64,000 nt of DNA from Sulfurimonas sp. HSL3-2. Its GTDB lineage: Bacteria; Campylobacterota; Campylobacteria; Campylobacterales; Sulfurimonadaceae. The DNA lies in assembly GCF_039645965.1 (NCBI RefSeq), contig NZ_CP147917.1, positions 1,116,001 through 1,180,000 on the forward strand, in the 5' to 3' direction. The translations under genes and the position numbers were made by a program. The notes beneath the pieces were generated by a model. The model was not told the DNA's origin, did no database searches, and saw only the letters and a program-made list of their open reading frames with translations. Below are positions 26,001-35,679 of this stretch, piece after piece. The first letter of the stretch is position 1; the number at the start of each line of letters is the position of its first letter.

Positions 26001-26183
26001 CCTGTCGTAGGGTATATACTCTTTGATAAAAATAGTATATCTACCTCTTTAAAAGTTACGGGGAATATGTATGATCCAAAAGTAAGCACGACTCTAGCAA
26101 AAGATATCGTAGTCGCTCCGTTAAATATTATCAAAAGAACGTTACTGCTGCCTGTGGAGTTGATATCTCCGCAGGGCGAATAA
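23019..26183 (+). CDS. Large AsmA-like/DUF3971 envelope protein
   Basis: A 1054-residue protein with one N-terminal membrane anchor (about residues 12-36) and then a long beta-rich periplasmic body. The C-terminus ('GTLDLKSEDLNMDLNLK', 'VVGYILFDKNSISTSLKVTG') resembles the AsmA-like C-terminal domain of YhdP/TamB-type proteins, which are thought to form lipid-transfer bridges between the membranes. The start ATG at 23019 has an AGGTAG site and no later usable start exists before the anchor, so the overlap with mltG is real. Its stop is two bases from the convergent permease gene. Confidence 0.75.
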   Translation: MNEISISSAISKLHFIIVSVFVFIFSSLFVTAISIYNGIEIDTLSFSNLNIKKLYIKWDEKLVITADNIEVKTNAGQGSSLDYKKRLKSVIYILKNSNELSDLIQRIDIKKISVNDVEAAFKYKKGEKGFLTIRSEKVNLDCKIDADDKRSLISIEQFENSSKSITLNGTILIDNVHETLSSKLNLDIYNDAKLALYVYSNKIGIFYRLDSDKKIQNIQKILKLFPIPEYVDPWIYDALQMSKTDINKVYGYVEFSNLRNSLKNIYADAELYDVNYTFDKRLAPIVTTSTNIVFKNGILNIYPKNGTFHNQQLKKSYLDIDLNPGKNILTVYLDDLLALDDDMLYLLKTYNVILPFVQTSSKTDTKLDIAVKLADFGVDVNGTFKVDNADFLYNGLDLHVNDGYLTLNGAQVDIKKLKLSYKDKLESNVVGYLNPVKHQGNINIDVNSAKFYSNKLSLDSNASKLKLVYKASSKGDSIDVTPSVWHYGQNSIKVDRFDLKFDFSTLYAKLSAIELSVDSKMYAYLSGDVDLKNILADLKLDIVKLKYKNLQLNQAILPISIKYDKELQADIATKSVWQLNDDKVTLESAKFTLNRDYFKLINSSIKVDDTFSSNFYMAYDINKNIGYLSLNKVDVKNEYLKRFFNEDDEYHLRIDKNFKDTKVFLDKYGMEFDLNADEGWALKCNDISKVYKDVPYFSDYNITDGNINIFSDGADNGFIFNGKIKYPYKLLVKDNIPVEDYYFNGKYNSSDDIEMNINNTLNLKIKKDIKIKSDTVGFNVPEIIKFNNEHNVKTNNPEAMLVTLEADNSYLYFQTNRRMLADHFDLQYLNSEVTAQLKYKKGHAGFNLNKYGIFYLYGSNFNDEFMDQLFTTSRFSSGDLSFTLNGAFDNFAGIIEIKDTVLKDYKVLNNVFAFINTVPSLITFSLPDYSKDGLNVDNMYAGFTSKNGFFDISDISLNSKEIKIYGKGTLDLKSEDLNMDLNLKTDLGSKASKIPVVGYILFDKNSISTSLKVTGNMYDPKVSTTLAKDIVVAPLNIIKRTLLLPVELISPQGE

Positions 26184-26185
26184 AG

Positions 26186-27388
26186 CTATTCGTTTCTTAA
26201 AACTGTCAGTATATCTACTTCACTTGCTTTTTTAGCAGGGTAGTAAGATGACAGGATAACGATAAAAAATGCTCCAAAGACAATAAGAGAGAAATCGATC
26301 AGGCTCAGATCAAGAGGAAGAGTTGTCGTCGGATAGACATCTTTTGGAAGTTGTACGATATCAAAATTACTTAATATCCATATACCACTTAGACCAAGAA
26401 TGATACCGGCTAATATGCCCCCTATTCCGATTACGATACCAAGATATAAAAATACCTTTTTAATCTGTATCTTCGATGCACCGAGCGAAAGTAAAAGTGC
26501 AATCTCTGCACGTCTATTCATCACGGTCATAAGAAGTGAAGAGATAATGTTTATAGACGCGATAAGGATAAGAAGCATCAATACGATAAAAAGTGATTTT
26601 TTCTCCATCTCCAAAGCTGCAAAGAAATTGACATTATCCTGCCACCATCCTTTTATAACGACCGTATTTGGAAGAGTCTTTTTAATCTTTATGATATCTT
26701 CATGCGGATTGTCTGAATATACGTGTATTCCGTCATATTGATTTGATGCCATACCTAAGATCTTTTGCAAAGACCTCATATCGGTATAACTGTATGCTTT
26801 ATCATACGCTATAAGACCCGAATCAAAAAAACCTTCAACCGTAAATCTTTTTATTTTAGGAGTGATAGAGAGTCCGCCCGGTTCGACCTGAGTAAAGATA
26901 TACATCAGTTTATCGCCCTTTTGGATCTGAAACTCCTCTTTTAGCGATTTTCCGGTGATAACGCTGAACTTCGGATAGTTGTAACCCTTCATCGCTTTAT
27001 TGAGTATGCTGTTTACTTTTGCTTCAGCTTCAAAGTCTACACCGAATATATAGCCGCCTTCAAGTTTTGATCCGTTTCTTGTGATGACCGAAGACATAAC
27101 ATAAGGGCTGAAATTTAGTTTTGGAAAATCGTTTACAAGCGTAGTCAAAAGCTGTTCATTCGTAGAACCGTAAAATTTTGGAAGTATAGTAAGAGGATAG
27201 TTCATAACAGTAAGCTTGTTTTTAAACTCTTTGTCAAAACCGTTCATAAGAGCCATAGCGACTATTAAGACCATAACACCGAGGGTTATGCCTAAAAATG
27301 CAAGAAGAGCCGATAGGAAGATAAATGGCTGCTCTTTGTCGAAACGCAAAAAGCGTTTGACAAGATAGGGAACTATATTTTTATTCAA
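26186..27388 (-). CDS. LolC/LolE-type ABC transporter permease
   Basis: A protein of about 400 residues with the MacB/FtsX permease layout: an N-terminal helix after '[26 protein letters not shown]', a large periplasmic domain, and three C-terminal helices. It probably extracts lipoproteins from the inner membrane together with an ATPase encoded elsewhere, feeding LolA, which is encoded about 5 kb away. I take the TTG at 27388, which overlaps the secA stop (TTGA), because the ATG at 27430 would add 14 residues read from the end of secA and not found in this family. Translational coupling to secA is likely. Confidence 0.85.
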   Translation of the reverse strand: MNKNIVPYLVKRFLRFDKEQPFIFLSALLAFLGITLGVMVLIVAMALMNGFDKEFKNKLTVMNYPLTILPKFYGSTNEQLLTTLVNDFPKLNFSPYVMSSVITRNGSKLEGGYIFGVDFEAEAKVNSILNKAMKGYNYPKFSVITGKSLKEEFQIQKGDKLMYIFTQVEPGGLSITPKIKRFTVEGFFDSGLIAYDKAYSYTDMRSLQKILGMASNQYDGIHVYSDNPHEDIIKIKKTLPNTVVIKGWWQDNVNFFAALEMEKKSLFIVLMLLILIASINIISSLLMTVMNRRAEIALLLSLGASKIQIKKVFLYLGIVIGIGGILAGIILGLSGIWILSNFDIVQLPKDVYPTTTLPLDLSLIDFSLIVFGAFFIVILSSYYPAKKASEVDILTVLRNE

Positions 27389-29958
27389 GAAGCAAATACA
27401 CCTTTTTTTGGACCGCTTTTGCCGCAGCATTGCTTATATTTTTTACCGCTTCCACAAGGACAAGGGTCGTTTCTTGCCACTTTTCTTTCTCCGTTAAGAT
27501 CATCATCGTCATGTAGGTTAAGAGTCATCTGAGCCTCTTCCTGTCTTCTTTCGATCTCTTGACGACGAGCAAATTCCGCTGCTTCATCCTCAGCTGATTT
27601 CAATTGAAATTGAATAATATGAAGTGTCTTTATCGTGTTATATTTAATGTTTTCAACCAGCTCGCTAAAGAGATTGAAACTCTCTTTTTTATACTCAACT
27701 AACGGATCTTTTTGGTTATATGCACGCAGACGGATACCTGTTTTCATATTATCCATCGTATATAGGTGCTCTCTCCAAGCAGTATCGAGTGTTTTTAAAT
27801 AGAACTCTCTTTCAACTTCACCGCGAAGTTCTTCATCAAGTACGCTCATCTTCTCATCATATGATTTCTTGATATCGCTATATAATTTACTATATAGTTC
27901 ATCGTAATCCAATGCTTTTAGACTCTCAATATCCAAGTCAAAGTTGATCTCCTCTTTTAAAACAAGAGAAAGTTTTTCAAGATTGAAATCTTCAGAAGAA
28001 GAACCGTTAAAGATACCACATTCTATGAGTACACTTGCCAAGTACTCTTCTCTAACCGAATCGACTTTTTTAGATATTTCATACTCAGGATTTAAAAGCT
28101 CATTTCTAAATCTGTAAATGATCTTTCTTTGCTCATTTGCGACATCATCATACTCAACGATCTGCTTACGCCCTTCATAGTGAAGGTTCTCGACTTTTTT
28201 CTGTGCTTTTTCAACTGCACGCGTGACCATCTTCGATTCTATGTACTCACCGTCTTCGACACCGAGTCTTTCCATGATAGATTTGATCTTGTCAGAGCCG
28301 AAGATTCTAAGAAGGTTGTCTTCCAGTGAAAGATAGAACTGTGTCGTTCCCGGATCACCCTGACGACCTGAACGTCCGCGAAGCTGGTTATCTATACGAC
28401 GGTTCTCATGTCTTTCAGTACCGATGATATAAAGTCCGCCAAGATCTTTGACCTCGTCGTTTACTTTAATGTCGACACCACGTCCAGCCATGTTTGTAGC
28501 AATGGTAATAGCACCTTTTGCTCCGGCAAACTTAATGATCTCACCCTCTTGAGCGTGATTTTTTGCATTTAATACAGTATGCGCTATCTTCTCTTTTTTA
28601 AGCAGTTCATGAAGTTTTTCAGATTTTTCTATCGAAGCCGTACCGATAAGAACAGGCTGACCGTTCTTTGAAAGCTCTTTTACCTTCTCGATTACCGCAC
28701 TGAACTTTTCTATCTCCGTCTTATAGATCAAGTCATTCAAGTCTTGACGGGCAACAGGGATGTTTGTAGGGATCGAAACGACATCAAGGTTATATATCTG
28801 AGCAAACTCTGTAGCCTCAGTTTGAGCCGTACCTGTCATACCTGAAAGCTTATCATACATTCTAAAGTAGTTTTGGAATGTGATGTCTGCAAGCGTCTGA
28901 GTCTCTTCTTTGATCTCTACACCCTCTTTTGCCTCTAGTGCTTGGTGCAGACCTTCAGAGAATCTACGTCCTTCACTTAAACGTCCCGTAAACTCATCAA
29001 CGATAACTATCTCGCCGTCATTTACGACGTAGTCGACATCGACTTCAAAAAGGTAGTTTGCTTTTAAAGCTTGGTCAAGGTGATGTGAAAGTGTAGAATT
29101 CTCTACACCGTAAAGGTTCTCAACACCGAAAAGTTCTTCAGCTTTTGTGATTCCATCTTCCGTGATAAGAATGACTCTGTCTTTCTCATCTACCGTAAAA
29201 TGGTCCTCTTTCGTCATCTTAAGCGCTACACTGTTTGCCTGCTTATACGCATCTAGAGTTCTGTTTACCGGACCTGATATGATAAGAGGAGTTCTTGCTT
29301 CATCGATAAGAATAGAGTCGACTTCATCCACGATAACGAAGTGATGTCCACGCTGAACCATATGCTCTTTTGTATAGCTCATATTGTCACGAAGATAATC
29401 AAATCCAAATTCGTTATTTGTTCCGTATGTGATATCGGCCAGATACTGTTTACGTTTCTCTTCAGGGTCATTAATAGTTTCAAGCACTACGCCTACACTG
29501 TATCCTAAGAATTCGTAAAGCGGAGCCATTTCCGTAGCATCACGTTTTGCAAGATAATCGTTTACGGTTACCAGATGGACACCTTTACCCGTCATTGCAT
29601 TTAAGATGATCGGAAGAGTAGCGACAAGTGTCTTACCCTCACCTGTCTTCATCTCTGCAATTCTACCTTCATGCAGGACCATTCCACCGACTAACTGAAC
29701 ATCGTAGTGTCTCATGTTTAAAGCTCTAACAGCAGCTTCTCTGGTAATAGCAAAAGAGTGTTCTAAAACATCATCTAAACTTTTTTCATTCTCTAAAACA
29801 GATCTTTTCAATTCGGCAAAAGAGCTTTTTAGCTCATCATCACTCATATTTTTGTAATTTTGTTCTAAACTGTTTATATTATTGACACGCTTTTTATATT
29901 TTTTAAGCTCTCTGTCATTTTTAGTACCAAGTATCTTACCCATGAATGCTTGTAGCAT
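27385..29958 (-). CDS. secA: Preprotein translocase ATPase SecA
   Basis: An 857-residue motor of the Sec pathway. It has Walker A '[14 protein letters not shown]', the DEAD-like '[20 protein letters not shown]', the nucleotide-binding domain 2 '[12 protein letters not shown]' and the C-terminal zinc motif [13 protein letters not shown], which binds SecB and phospholipid. Length is normal. It is followed without gap by the LolC/E-type permease gene. Confidence 0.97.
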   Translation of the reverse strand: MLQAFMGKILGTKNDRELKKYKKRVNNINSLEQNYKNMSDDELKSSFAELKRSVLENEKSLDDVLEHSFAITREAAVRALNMRHYDVQLVGGMVLHEGRIAEMKTGEGKTLVATLPIILNAMTGKGVHLVTVNDYLAKRDATEMAPLYEFLGYSVGVVLETINDPEEKRKQYLADITYGTNNEFGFDYLRDNMSYTKEHMVQRGHHFVIVDEVDSILIDEARTPLIISGPVNRTLDAYKQANSVALKMTKEDHFTVDEKDRVILITEDGITKAEELFGVENLYGVENSTLSHHLDQALKANYLFEVDVDYVVNDGEIVIVDEFTGRLSEGRRFSEGLHQALEAKEGVEIKEETQTLADITFQNYFRMYDKLSGMTGTAQTEATEFAQIYNLDVVSIPTNIPVARQDLNDLIYKTEIEKFSAVIEKVKELSKNGQPVLIGTASIEKSEKLHELLKKEKIAHTVLNAKNHAQEGEIIKFAGAKGAITIATNMAGRGVDIKVNDEVKDLGGLYIIGTERHENRRIDNQLRGRSGRQGDPGTTQFYLSLEDNLLRIFGSDKIKSIMERLGVEDGEYIESKMVTRAVEKAQKKVENLHYEGRKQIVEYDDVANEQRKIIYRFRNELLNPEYEISKKVDSVREEYLASVLIECGIFNGSSSEDFNLEKLSLVLKEEINFDLDIESLKALDYDELYSKLYSDIKKSYDEKMSVLDEELRGEVEREFYLKTLDTAWREHLYTMDNMKTGIRLRAYNQKDPLVEYKKESFNLFSELVENIKYNTIKTLHIIQFQLKSAEDEAAEFARRQEIERRQEEAQMTLNLHDDDDLNGERKVARNDPCPCGSGKKYKQCCGKSGPKKGVFAS

Positions 29959-30188
29959 TTGAAACCTTGTTTTGAAATTTTTTTATTTTATCACACTAAA
30001 GATATATTTTCGCTAAATAGCCTAAAAGGCGTCTCTAAATATATCAATTTTGAAAATATATCGTGACATAGTAATATAAAAAAACAAATACTCAAAGCCT
30101 CAAGAAGAAAAGAAAAGTAGAGATCCATTTACAAGGATGTACTTTCATCCATTGAAGTATCTTATCGTCAATAAGTTCAAGTCCTAAT
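29959..30188. other. AT-rich gap between secA and the nuclease-like gene
   Basis: No full gene. It holds the secA promoter region on the right side of the secA start and a weak hairpin GGATG/CATCC near 30134-30149. A reading frame one base out of phase with the nuclease-like gene stays open from its last codons down to a stop at 30092-30094 and could be a lost C-terminal extension (see findings). Confidence 0.4.
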
Positions 30189-32219
30189 TTAACTATTTTT
30201 TTGCAGATTTTTAACTTTTTTATATTGATTATATGAATCATAAATATTTTGCGTGTTATATTTCATAAATAATAAGCCTAAAATATTATAAATAAAATTT
30301 TCATCTGCATCATTTTCGCTTATTAATTCCAACGGTATAAATAAAGAATTATGTAATATACTATCCAAGTTATCTCTTTTATTAAATGTCATTATAATCT
30401 CTGTAAGTTTTTCTAAATCTTTATTTGTTTTTTCAAACTCTTTAATATCTTTATCTGCTGCATTTAAGTTAAATGTAAATCTAATATGCATTAAAGCAAG
30501 TAACATATTTTTAGGAACATTATTCATAATACTGTACCAATTATTAGGAGACAATGAAATCTTAATGATTGTTTCATTATTGTAATACAATGTTTTTCCA
30601 TTTGTAAAAATCAACTTCTGTTTTTCCAAGAGATTTTTTTCATGTCTAAAAAGTTGAAATTGAGATGTTGCGAATGCCCTTATAAAATCTTGTAAAATAT
30701 GTATAGATGAGCCAGCAAATGAGTTTTTTGTTAATGCTTTATTTTTATTTTCAATAAACACTATTTTATCTTTAATTTTTACAACCAAATCACATTCATA
30801 CTTCTCTTTTTTTGATAATTTGTATTCTCCTGTATATATATCAAAATTATTTTTTTTAAATATAGATTCTACATAATTATCTATGTTATTACCTATTTTA
30901 GTATTTATATCTTTATCTATTTGCAATCTTATTTTCTCAACTAATGCATTATAAAAATACATTTTAAAATACTTAAAACCAATAATATAATACTTGCCTT
31001 TATATTTAATTATTGGATTATGAACAAAAAGATTTTTACTTTCTATAATATTTAGAGGTTTTGAATATTTTAGATTTATATTTTTACTATCAATAGAGAA
31101 AAAATTTAATATTTGTTCCAGATGTTTGGATAGTTTTAAATCAATTTCCATAATTTGTTTTTGATTTTCATATTTTTCTGTTTGAATCAAAAAAGAATAT
31201 AATTCCTTTCTTGTAAAATTAAATTTATCTTCAAATGATTTATTTAAGATTGAATTATCAATCAAGTTATTTATATACTTTATAACTGTTGTAGTTTTTA
31301 ATGGATAATTTAATGTATATAAGCTTGAATATAATATTTGTTTTTTTAATGTTTTTTCTAGATTCTTTTCATCTATTAAGATATACTCCCACTGATTATA
31401 TGACTGAAGTTTATATAAATTAATAAAATGTCTAAAATAGTCAAGAAGCGCTATAAAGGTTTTTTCATCGCTTTTTTTAAAATTAGAATAGTAAATATTT
31501 TTTAATGATATATTAATTATGTAATTAAAGGGTATCGTTTTATTAGCACGATCTTGTAATAATATAAAATTAATAAATCTAAATATATTAACTTGTTGTA
31601 ATTTTTTTTCTATTCTTGAAATAATTTTATCATTTTGTGTTTTATGAAGGATTATTTTACTATCAATGCAATCTAAGTTAATATTAACTTGATGTTTAAA
31701 AAATTTAATTGCATTAACAAAATCTGGTACATTACTGGTATAACTTTCATCCAAATTCACATAAAATCCATGTGGACTAATAAGATTTAATAAATAAAGT
31801 TTTTTTATAAGTTTTAACCAAAATGATTTATTTGTTAATGCTTCAATTTTATCATCTTGATATATACCGTAATGATTTAAAGTTTGAGCTAATGAAAAAT
31901 ATATATCTAAACGTTTTAGTTTATTTTCTCCTAATAAAAAGTCTATATGAATTTGTTGTGCTATATCACTAAGTACACTGGTCTTTATTGTAAAGTTATC
32001 TTTATATGATAGTATAAACTGTTTTATATATTCAGAAAACAGTTTTTGATTATCATTATTTGCATTAGCACAATAAGATATATTATAGTCATCTAAAACT
32101 TTTTTTTGTATGTATGAATAGCCTTTTGTTTTCTTTGCATTTTCCAACTCATTAAAGTAATTATTTTCACTCACTAACACATTATCTACAAGACGTTTAA
32201 AATGTTCAGTATTATTCAT
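30189..32219 (-). CDS. Orphan PD-(D/E)xK nuclease-like protein, AT-rich
   Basis: A 676-residue protein I do not recognise as a whole. Residues about 1-440 are mostly helical, rich in Asn, Lys and Ile, with no known motif. Residues about 445-520 fit the restriction-endonuclease core: Glu451 in 'NYVESIF', Asp477 in 'ECDLVV' and Glu490-x-Lys492 in 'IVFIENKNK', a D-x12-ExK spacing normal for the fold. Base composition differs sharply from neighbours: two counted 60-base lines gave 9 and 13 G/C, against 23 and 33 in secA. No methylase or helicase lies beside it. A defence nuclease or a mobile-element relic gained by transfer is the best inference. Nuclease activity is unproven. Confidence 0.8.
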   Translation of the reverse strand: MNNTEHFKRLVDNVLVSENNYFNELENAKKTKGYSYIQKKVLDDYNISYCANANNDNQKLFSEYIKQFILSYKDNFTIKTSVLSDIAQQIHIDFLLGENKLKRLDIYFSLAQTLNHYGIYQDDKIEALTNKSFWLKLIKKLYLLNLISPHGFYVNLDESYTSNVPDFVNAIKFFKHQVNINLDCIDSKIILHKTQNDKIISRIEKKLQQVNIFRFINFILLQDRANKTIPFNYIINISLKNIYYSNFKKSDEKTFIALLDYFRHFINLYKLQSYNQWEYILIDEKNLEKTLKKQILYSSLYTLNYPLKTTTVIKYINNLIDNSILNKSFEDKFNFTRKELYSFLIQTEKYENQKQIMEIDLKLSKHLEQILNFFSIDSKNINLKYSKPLNIIESKNLFVHNPIIKYKGKYYIIGFKYFKMYFYNALVEKIRLQIDKDINTKIGNNIDNYVESIFKKNNFDIYTGEYKLSKKEKYECDLVVKIKDKIVFIENKNKALTKNSFAGSSIHILQDFIRAFATSQFQLFRHEKNLLEKQKLIFTNGKTLYYNNETIIKISLSPNNWYSIMNNVPKNMLLALMHIRFTFNLNAADKDIKEFEKTNKDLEKLTEIIMTFNKRDNLDSILHNSLFIPLELISENDADENFIYNILGLLFMKYNTQNIYDSYNQYKKVKNLQKNS

Positions 32220-32430
32220 AGTTTATCATTCACTTAAATTACTCTCCGATGAATTAATCTAGACCTTTTATTACTATTTCTGTAAGATGATAGCAAATAT
32301 AACAAAAAAACTCATTATATGATACATGATAAATACTATAGTCTTTGGAGTGCTCTTTCGACTACATTTTGTAACATTATCTTGTTAAACACGCCATTGG
32401 ATATAATAATAAAAAAATAATTGGAGAAAT
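32220..32430. other. Divergent promoter region between nuclease-like gene and lolA
   Basis: A 211-base AT-rich gap. It must hold promoters for both genes. TATAATA near 32405 with GGAG before lolA gives the only clear signals. I see no tRNA, direct repeat or insertion sequence that would mark how the nuclease-like gene arrived. Confidence 0.4.
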
Positions 32431-32946
32431 ATGAAAAAGACGATCGCTTTATCACTTTTATGTGCAAATCTTTTTGGTTTTGCCGACAACTTAAACACTT
32501 TTTCGGCGCACTTTGTACAGACAGTCGTAGATGATAAGAACACGACCATCGAATACAGCGGAGACATAAAGGCAAAAAGACCGAATATGGCTATGTGGAA
32601 CTACGTAAAACCGATAAAGAAAGAGATATATATCAATAATGAAGACCTTGTGATAATAGAGCCTGAGATCGAGCAGGTAATACTTAAAAAAGTGGGAAGT
32701 ACCATCGCCTTTTTCGAGATGCTGAAAAACGCTAAAAAAATAGACAACGAACACTATGTAGCAAAATATGAGAAGATGAACCTGCATATCAATGTAAAAG
32801 GCGATAAGATCATCTCGATTACATACCTTGATGAATTAGAAAACAGAGTCACGATAATTTTTAGTAATCAAGTAGAAAATAAAGAGATAGACGATAGTGC
32901 TTTTAAAGCGGATATACCGTTAAACTTTGATCTGATATATCAATAA
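32431..32946 (+). CDS. lolA: Outer-membrane lipoprotein carrier LolA
   Basis: A 171-residue periplasmic chaperone. The signal peptide (MKKTIALSLLCANLFGFA) is followed by the LolA fold with 'FSAHFVQTVVDDKNTTIEYSGDI' broken here into its key parts: FxAxFxQ and YSGxI, then 'KRPNMAMWNYVKP', close to the family phrase RPxxxxWxYxxP. It carries lipoproteins from the LolCDE-type exporter to the outer membrane. A GGAG site precedes the ATG. Confidence 0.92.
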   Translation: MKKTIALSLLCANLFGFADNLNTFSAHFVQTVVDDKNTTIEYSGDIKAKRPNMAMWNYVKPIKKEIYINNEDLVIIEPEIEQVILKKVGSTIAFFEMLKNAKKIDNEHYVAKYEKMNLHINVKGDKIISITYLDELENRVTIIFSNQVENKEIDDSAFKADIPLNFDLIYQ

Positions 32947-32954
32947 AGAAGAGT

Positions 32955-32986
32955 TTACATGTAAGCCTTAAAAAGCTTACATGTAA
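32955..32986. terminator. Hairpin built from two TTACATGTAA palindromes (lolA/acnB)
   Basis: Two copies of TTACATGTAA, at 32955-32964 and 32977-32986, with flanks TTACATGTAAGC and GCTTACATGTAA make a 12-bp stem around an eight-base loop. It lies nine bases after the lolA stop and just beyond the end of the convergent acnB gene, so it can act as a two-way terminator. The same arrangement recurs at 54576-54603. Confidence 0.75.
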
Positions 32987-32995
32987 GAGCCAAGA

Positions 32996-35548
32996 TTACA
33001 GTTTGTAATCTTGGATAAGGTTGAAGTTCAGATATTTATAGATATCTTCCTCTTTACCGCCGATTTTTTGAGGTACTATGTTTAAGTACTCCTCTTTAGT
33101 CGGTAGGTATCCAAGCATTGCACAAACAGCTGCAAGCTCAGCAGAACCAAGGTAAACTTTCGCATCTTTTCCAAGACGGTTATCGAAGTTACGAGTAGAA
33201 GTAGAGAATACTGTAGCACCCTCAGCAACACGCGCTTGGTTACCCATACATAATGAACATCCAGGGATCTCAGTTCTAGCACCTGCAGCACCGTAAACAG
33301 AGTAGTAACCCTCTTCAGTAAGTTGTTTTTCATCCATTCTAGTCGGAGGACATACCCATAGACGTGTAGGAACTGCACCCTCACCTCTTAAGACTTCACC
33401 AAGTGCACGGTAGTGACCGATGTTTGTCATACATGAACCTACGAATACTTCGTTGATGATATGTGGACGTTTAGGATCAGCTAAGATCTCAGTTAACGTA
33501 GCAACATCATCCGGATCGTTTGGACAAGCAAGGATCGGCTCAGTGATCTGGTTAAGATCGATATCGATAACTGCAGCATATTCTGCATCTTTATCAGCTT
33601 CCATTAGTACCGGATTTGCTAACCACTCTTTCATCTTCTCGATTCTTCTAGCGATAGTACGTTTATCTTCATAACCAGCTTCTATCATCTGCTCTAAAAG
33701 AACGATGTTAGATTTGATGTACTCGATTACAGGCTCTTTGTCCAGTTTAACAGTACAAGCTGCAGCTGAACGTTCAGCAGAAGCATCAGAAAGCTCAAAT
33801 GCCTGCTCACATTTTAGAGTAGGAAGACCCTCGATCTCTAAGATACGGCCAGCGAAGATATTTTTCTTACCTTTTTTCTCAACAGTAAGTAAGCCCTCTT
33901 TGATCGCTTGGTGAGGAATAGCATTAACTAAGTCACGTAAAGTGATACCAGGTTGTAGCTCTCCGCTGAAACGAACAAGTACAGACTCAGGCATAGTTAA
34001 AGGCATACTTCCAGTAACACCAGCGAATGCAACGATACCAGAACCACCAGGGAAAGAGATCCCTATAGGAAAACGTGTATGACTGTCAGCACCGGTACCT
34101 ACAGTATCCGGAAGAACCATTCTGTTTAACCAAGAGTGGATAACTCCGTCACCCGGACGTAAAGCGATACCGCCACGGTTTGAGATAAAGTCAGGTAAAG
34201 TGTGATGCATTGTAACATCTGACGGTTTTGGATATGCCGCAGTGTGACAGAAAGACTGCATTACAAGGTCAGCAGAGAAACCAAGTGATGCAAGCTCTTT
34301 GATCTCATCACGAGTCATTGGACCAGTTGTATCTTGACTACCAACAGTAGAAGTCACAGGCTCACAGTACATACCAGGTTTAACACCTTCCATACCACAA
34401 GCTTTACCAACCATTTTTTGAGCTAATGTATACCCTTTACCGTTGTCAGCTGGTTGCTCAGGACGTAGGAAGATATCATCCGTACCCATTCCAAGAGCAG
34501 TACGAGCTTTTGTAGTAAGACCACGACCGATGATAAGTGGAATACGCCCACCTGCACGTACTTCATCAGTGATAGTGTTCGGGTTTAGTTTAAATGTAGC
34601 GATACATGCACCGTTTTTGTGTGCTTCGCCTTTATATGGGTAGATAGTAACAACGTCACCAGTTTCCATATTTGTAACATCTAACTCTAACGGTAATGCA
34701 CCAGAATCTTCACAAGTAGCGAAGAAGATCGGAGCGATAATGCTACCAAGAACAACACCGCCAGTACGCTTGTTAGGAACACCAGGGATATCTTCACCCA
34801 TATGCCATTGAACAGAGTTTACACCAGATTTACGGCTTGAACCAGTACCGACAACATCACCAACATAAGCAACAGGATGTCCTGCTTCTTTTAGTTTAGC
34901 GATAGTCTCTATCGGGTTTTCCATCTTAGCAGTAAGCATAGAGTTTGCATGAAGAGGGATGTCTGAACGTGTAAACGCTTCAGAAGCCGGAGAAAGATCA
35001 TCCGTATTTGTCTCACCAGGAACTTTATAAACAGTAACTGTGATCTCTTCTGCTAGAGCTGGTTTTGAAGTAAACCACTCAGCATTTGCCCATGAAGTCA
35101 TAACTTCAGTAGCAGCTGCATTTCCAGCTTTATGTAACTCTTCTACATCATTGAACGCATCATATACAAGTAAAGTGTGTTTTAATGCTTCTGTAGCTGC
35201 TTTAACAACTGCGCTGTTTTTTGATGTCAATGCATCAACAAGAGGCTTAACATTGTATCCGCCAAGCATCATACCAAGTATTTCAATAGCTTGTTCTGGT
35301 GCGATCGCAGCAACTTTAACACTCTCTTGTGCTACATCATTTAAAAATGCCGCTTTTACGTAAGCTGCATCATCAACACCCGGGGAGACACGATTTGTAA
35401 GTAGGTCAACATTAAAACTTGTATCACCCTCACCTTTTTTGATCATCTCTATTAATTGTGCTGTTTGTTCAGCTGAAAGTGGAAGTGGAGGAACACCCAA
35501 CTCTGCACGCTCAGCAACGTGAGCTTTGTAATCTTCGATAAAAGCCAT
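32996..35548 (-). CDS. acnB: Aconitate hydratase B
   Basis: An AcnB-type aconitase of about 850 residues. It opens with the HEAT-like domain ('[19 protein letters not shown]'), followed by the swivel domain and the catalytic core. The iron-sulphur ligands lie in 'GADSHTRFP' context upstream and in '[13 protein letters not shown]' and '[12 protein letters not shown]'. It interconverts citrate and isocitrate. Of two adjacent ATG codons I prefer the second (35548), since AGGAG lies five bases before it and only two before the first (35551). Confidence 0.95.
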   Translation of the reverse strand: MAFIEDYKAHVAERAELGVPPLPLSAEQTAQLIEMIKKGEGDTSFNVDLLTNRVSPGVDDAAYVKAAFLNDVAQESVKVAAIAPEQAIEILGMMLGGYNVKPLVDALTSKNSAVVKAATEALKHTLLVYDAFNDVEELHKAGNAAATEVMTSWANAEWFTSKPALAEEITVTVYKVPGETNTDDLSPASEAFTRSDIPLHANSMLTAKMENPIETIAKLKEAGHPVAYVGDVVGTGSSRKSGVNSVQWHMGEDIPGVPNKRTGGVVLGSIIAPIFFATCEDSGALPLELDVTNMETGDVVTIYPYKGEAHKNGACIATFKLNPNTITDEVRAGGRIPLIIGRGLTTKARTALGMGTDDIFLRPEQPADNGKGYTLAQKMVGKACGMEGVKPGMYCEPVTSTVGSQDTTGPMTRDEIKELASLGFSADLVMQSFCHTAAYPKPSDVTMHHTLPDFISNRGGIALRPGDGVIHSWLNRMVLPDTVGTGADSHTRFPIGISFPGGSGIVAFAGVTGSMPLTMPESVLVRFSGELQPGITLRDLVNAIPHQAIKEGLLTVEKKGKKNIFAGRILEIEGLPTLKCEQAFELSDASAERSAAACTVKLDKEPVIEYIKSNIVLLEQMIEAGYEDKRTIARRIEKMKEWLANPVLMEADKDAEYAAVIDIDLNQITEPILACPNDPDDVATLTEILADPKRPHIINEVFVGSCMTNIGHYRALGEVLRGEGAVPTRLWVCPPTRMDEKQLTEEGYYSVYGAAGARTEIPGCSLCMGNQARVAEGATVFSTSTRNFDNRLGKDAKVYLGSAELAAVCAMLGYLPTKEEYLNIVPQKIGGKEEDIYKYLNFNLIQDYKL

Positions 35549-35679
35549 CATGACTCCTGCATTTAATTTTTATGTCGAAGATTATAACTAAAAAAGTAAC
35601 TCGCAAATTAACAGTGTTACGATTCTAAACACTCAATCTGGATATTTAGGAAAAATTGTTTATTTTCGTAACATTAAAC

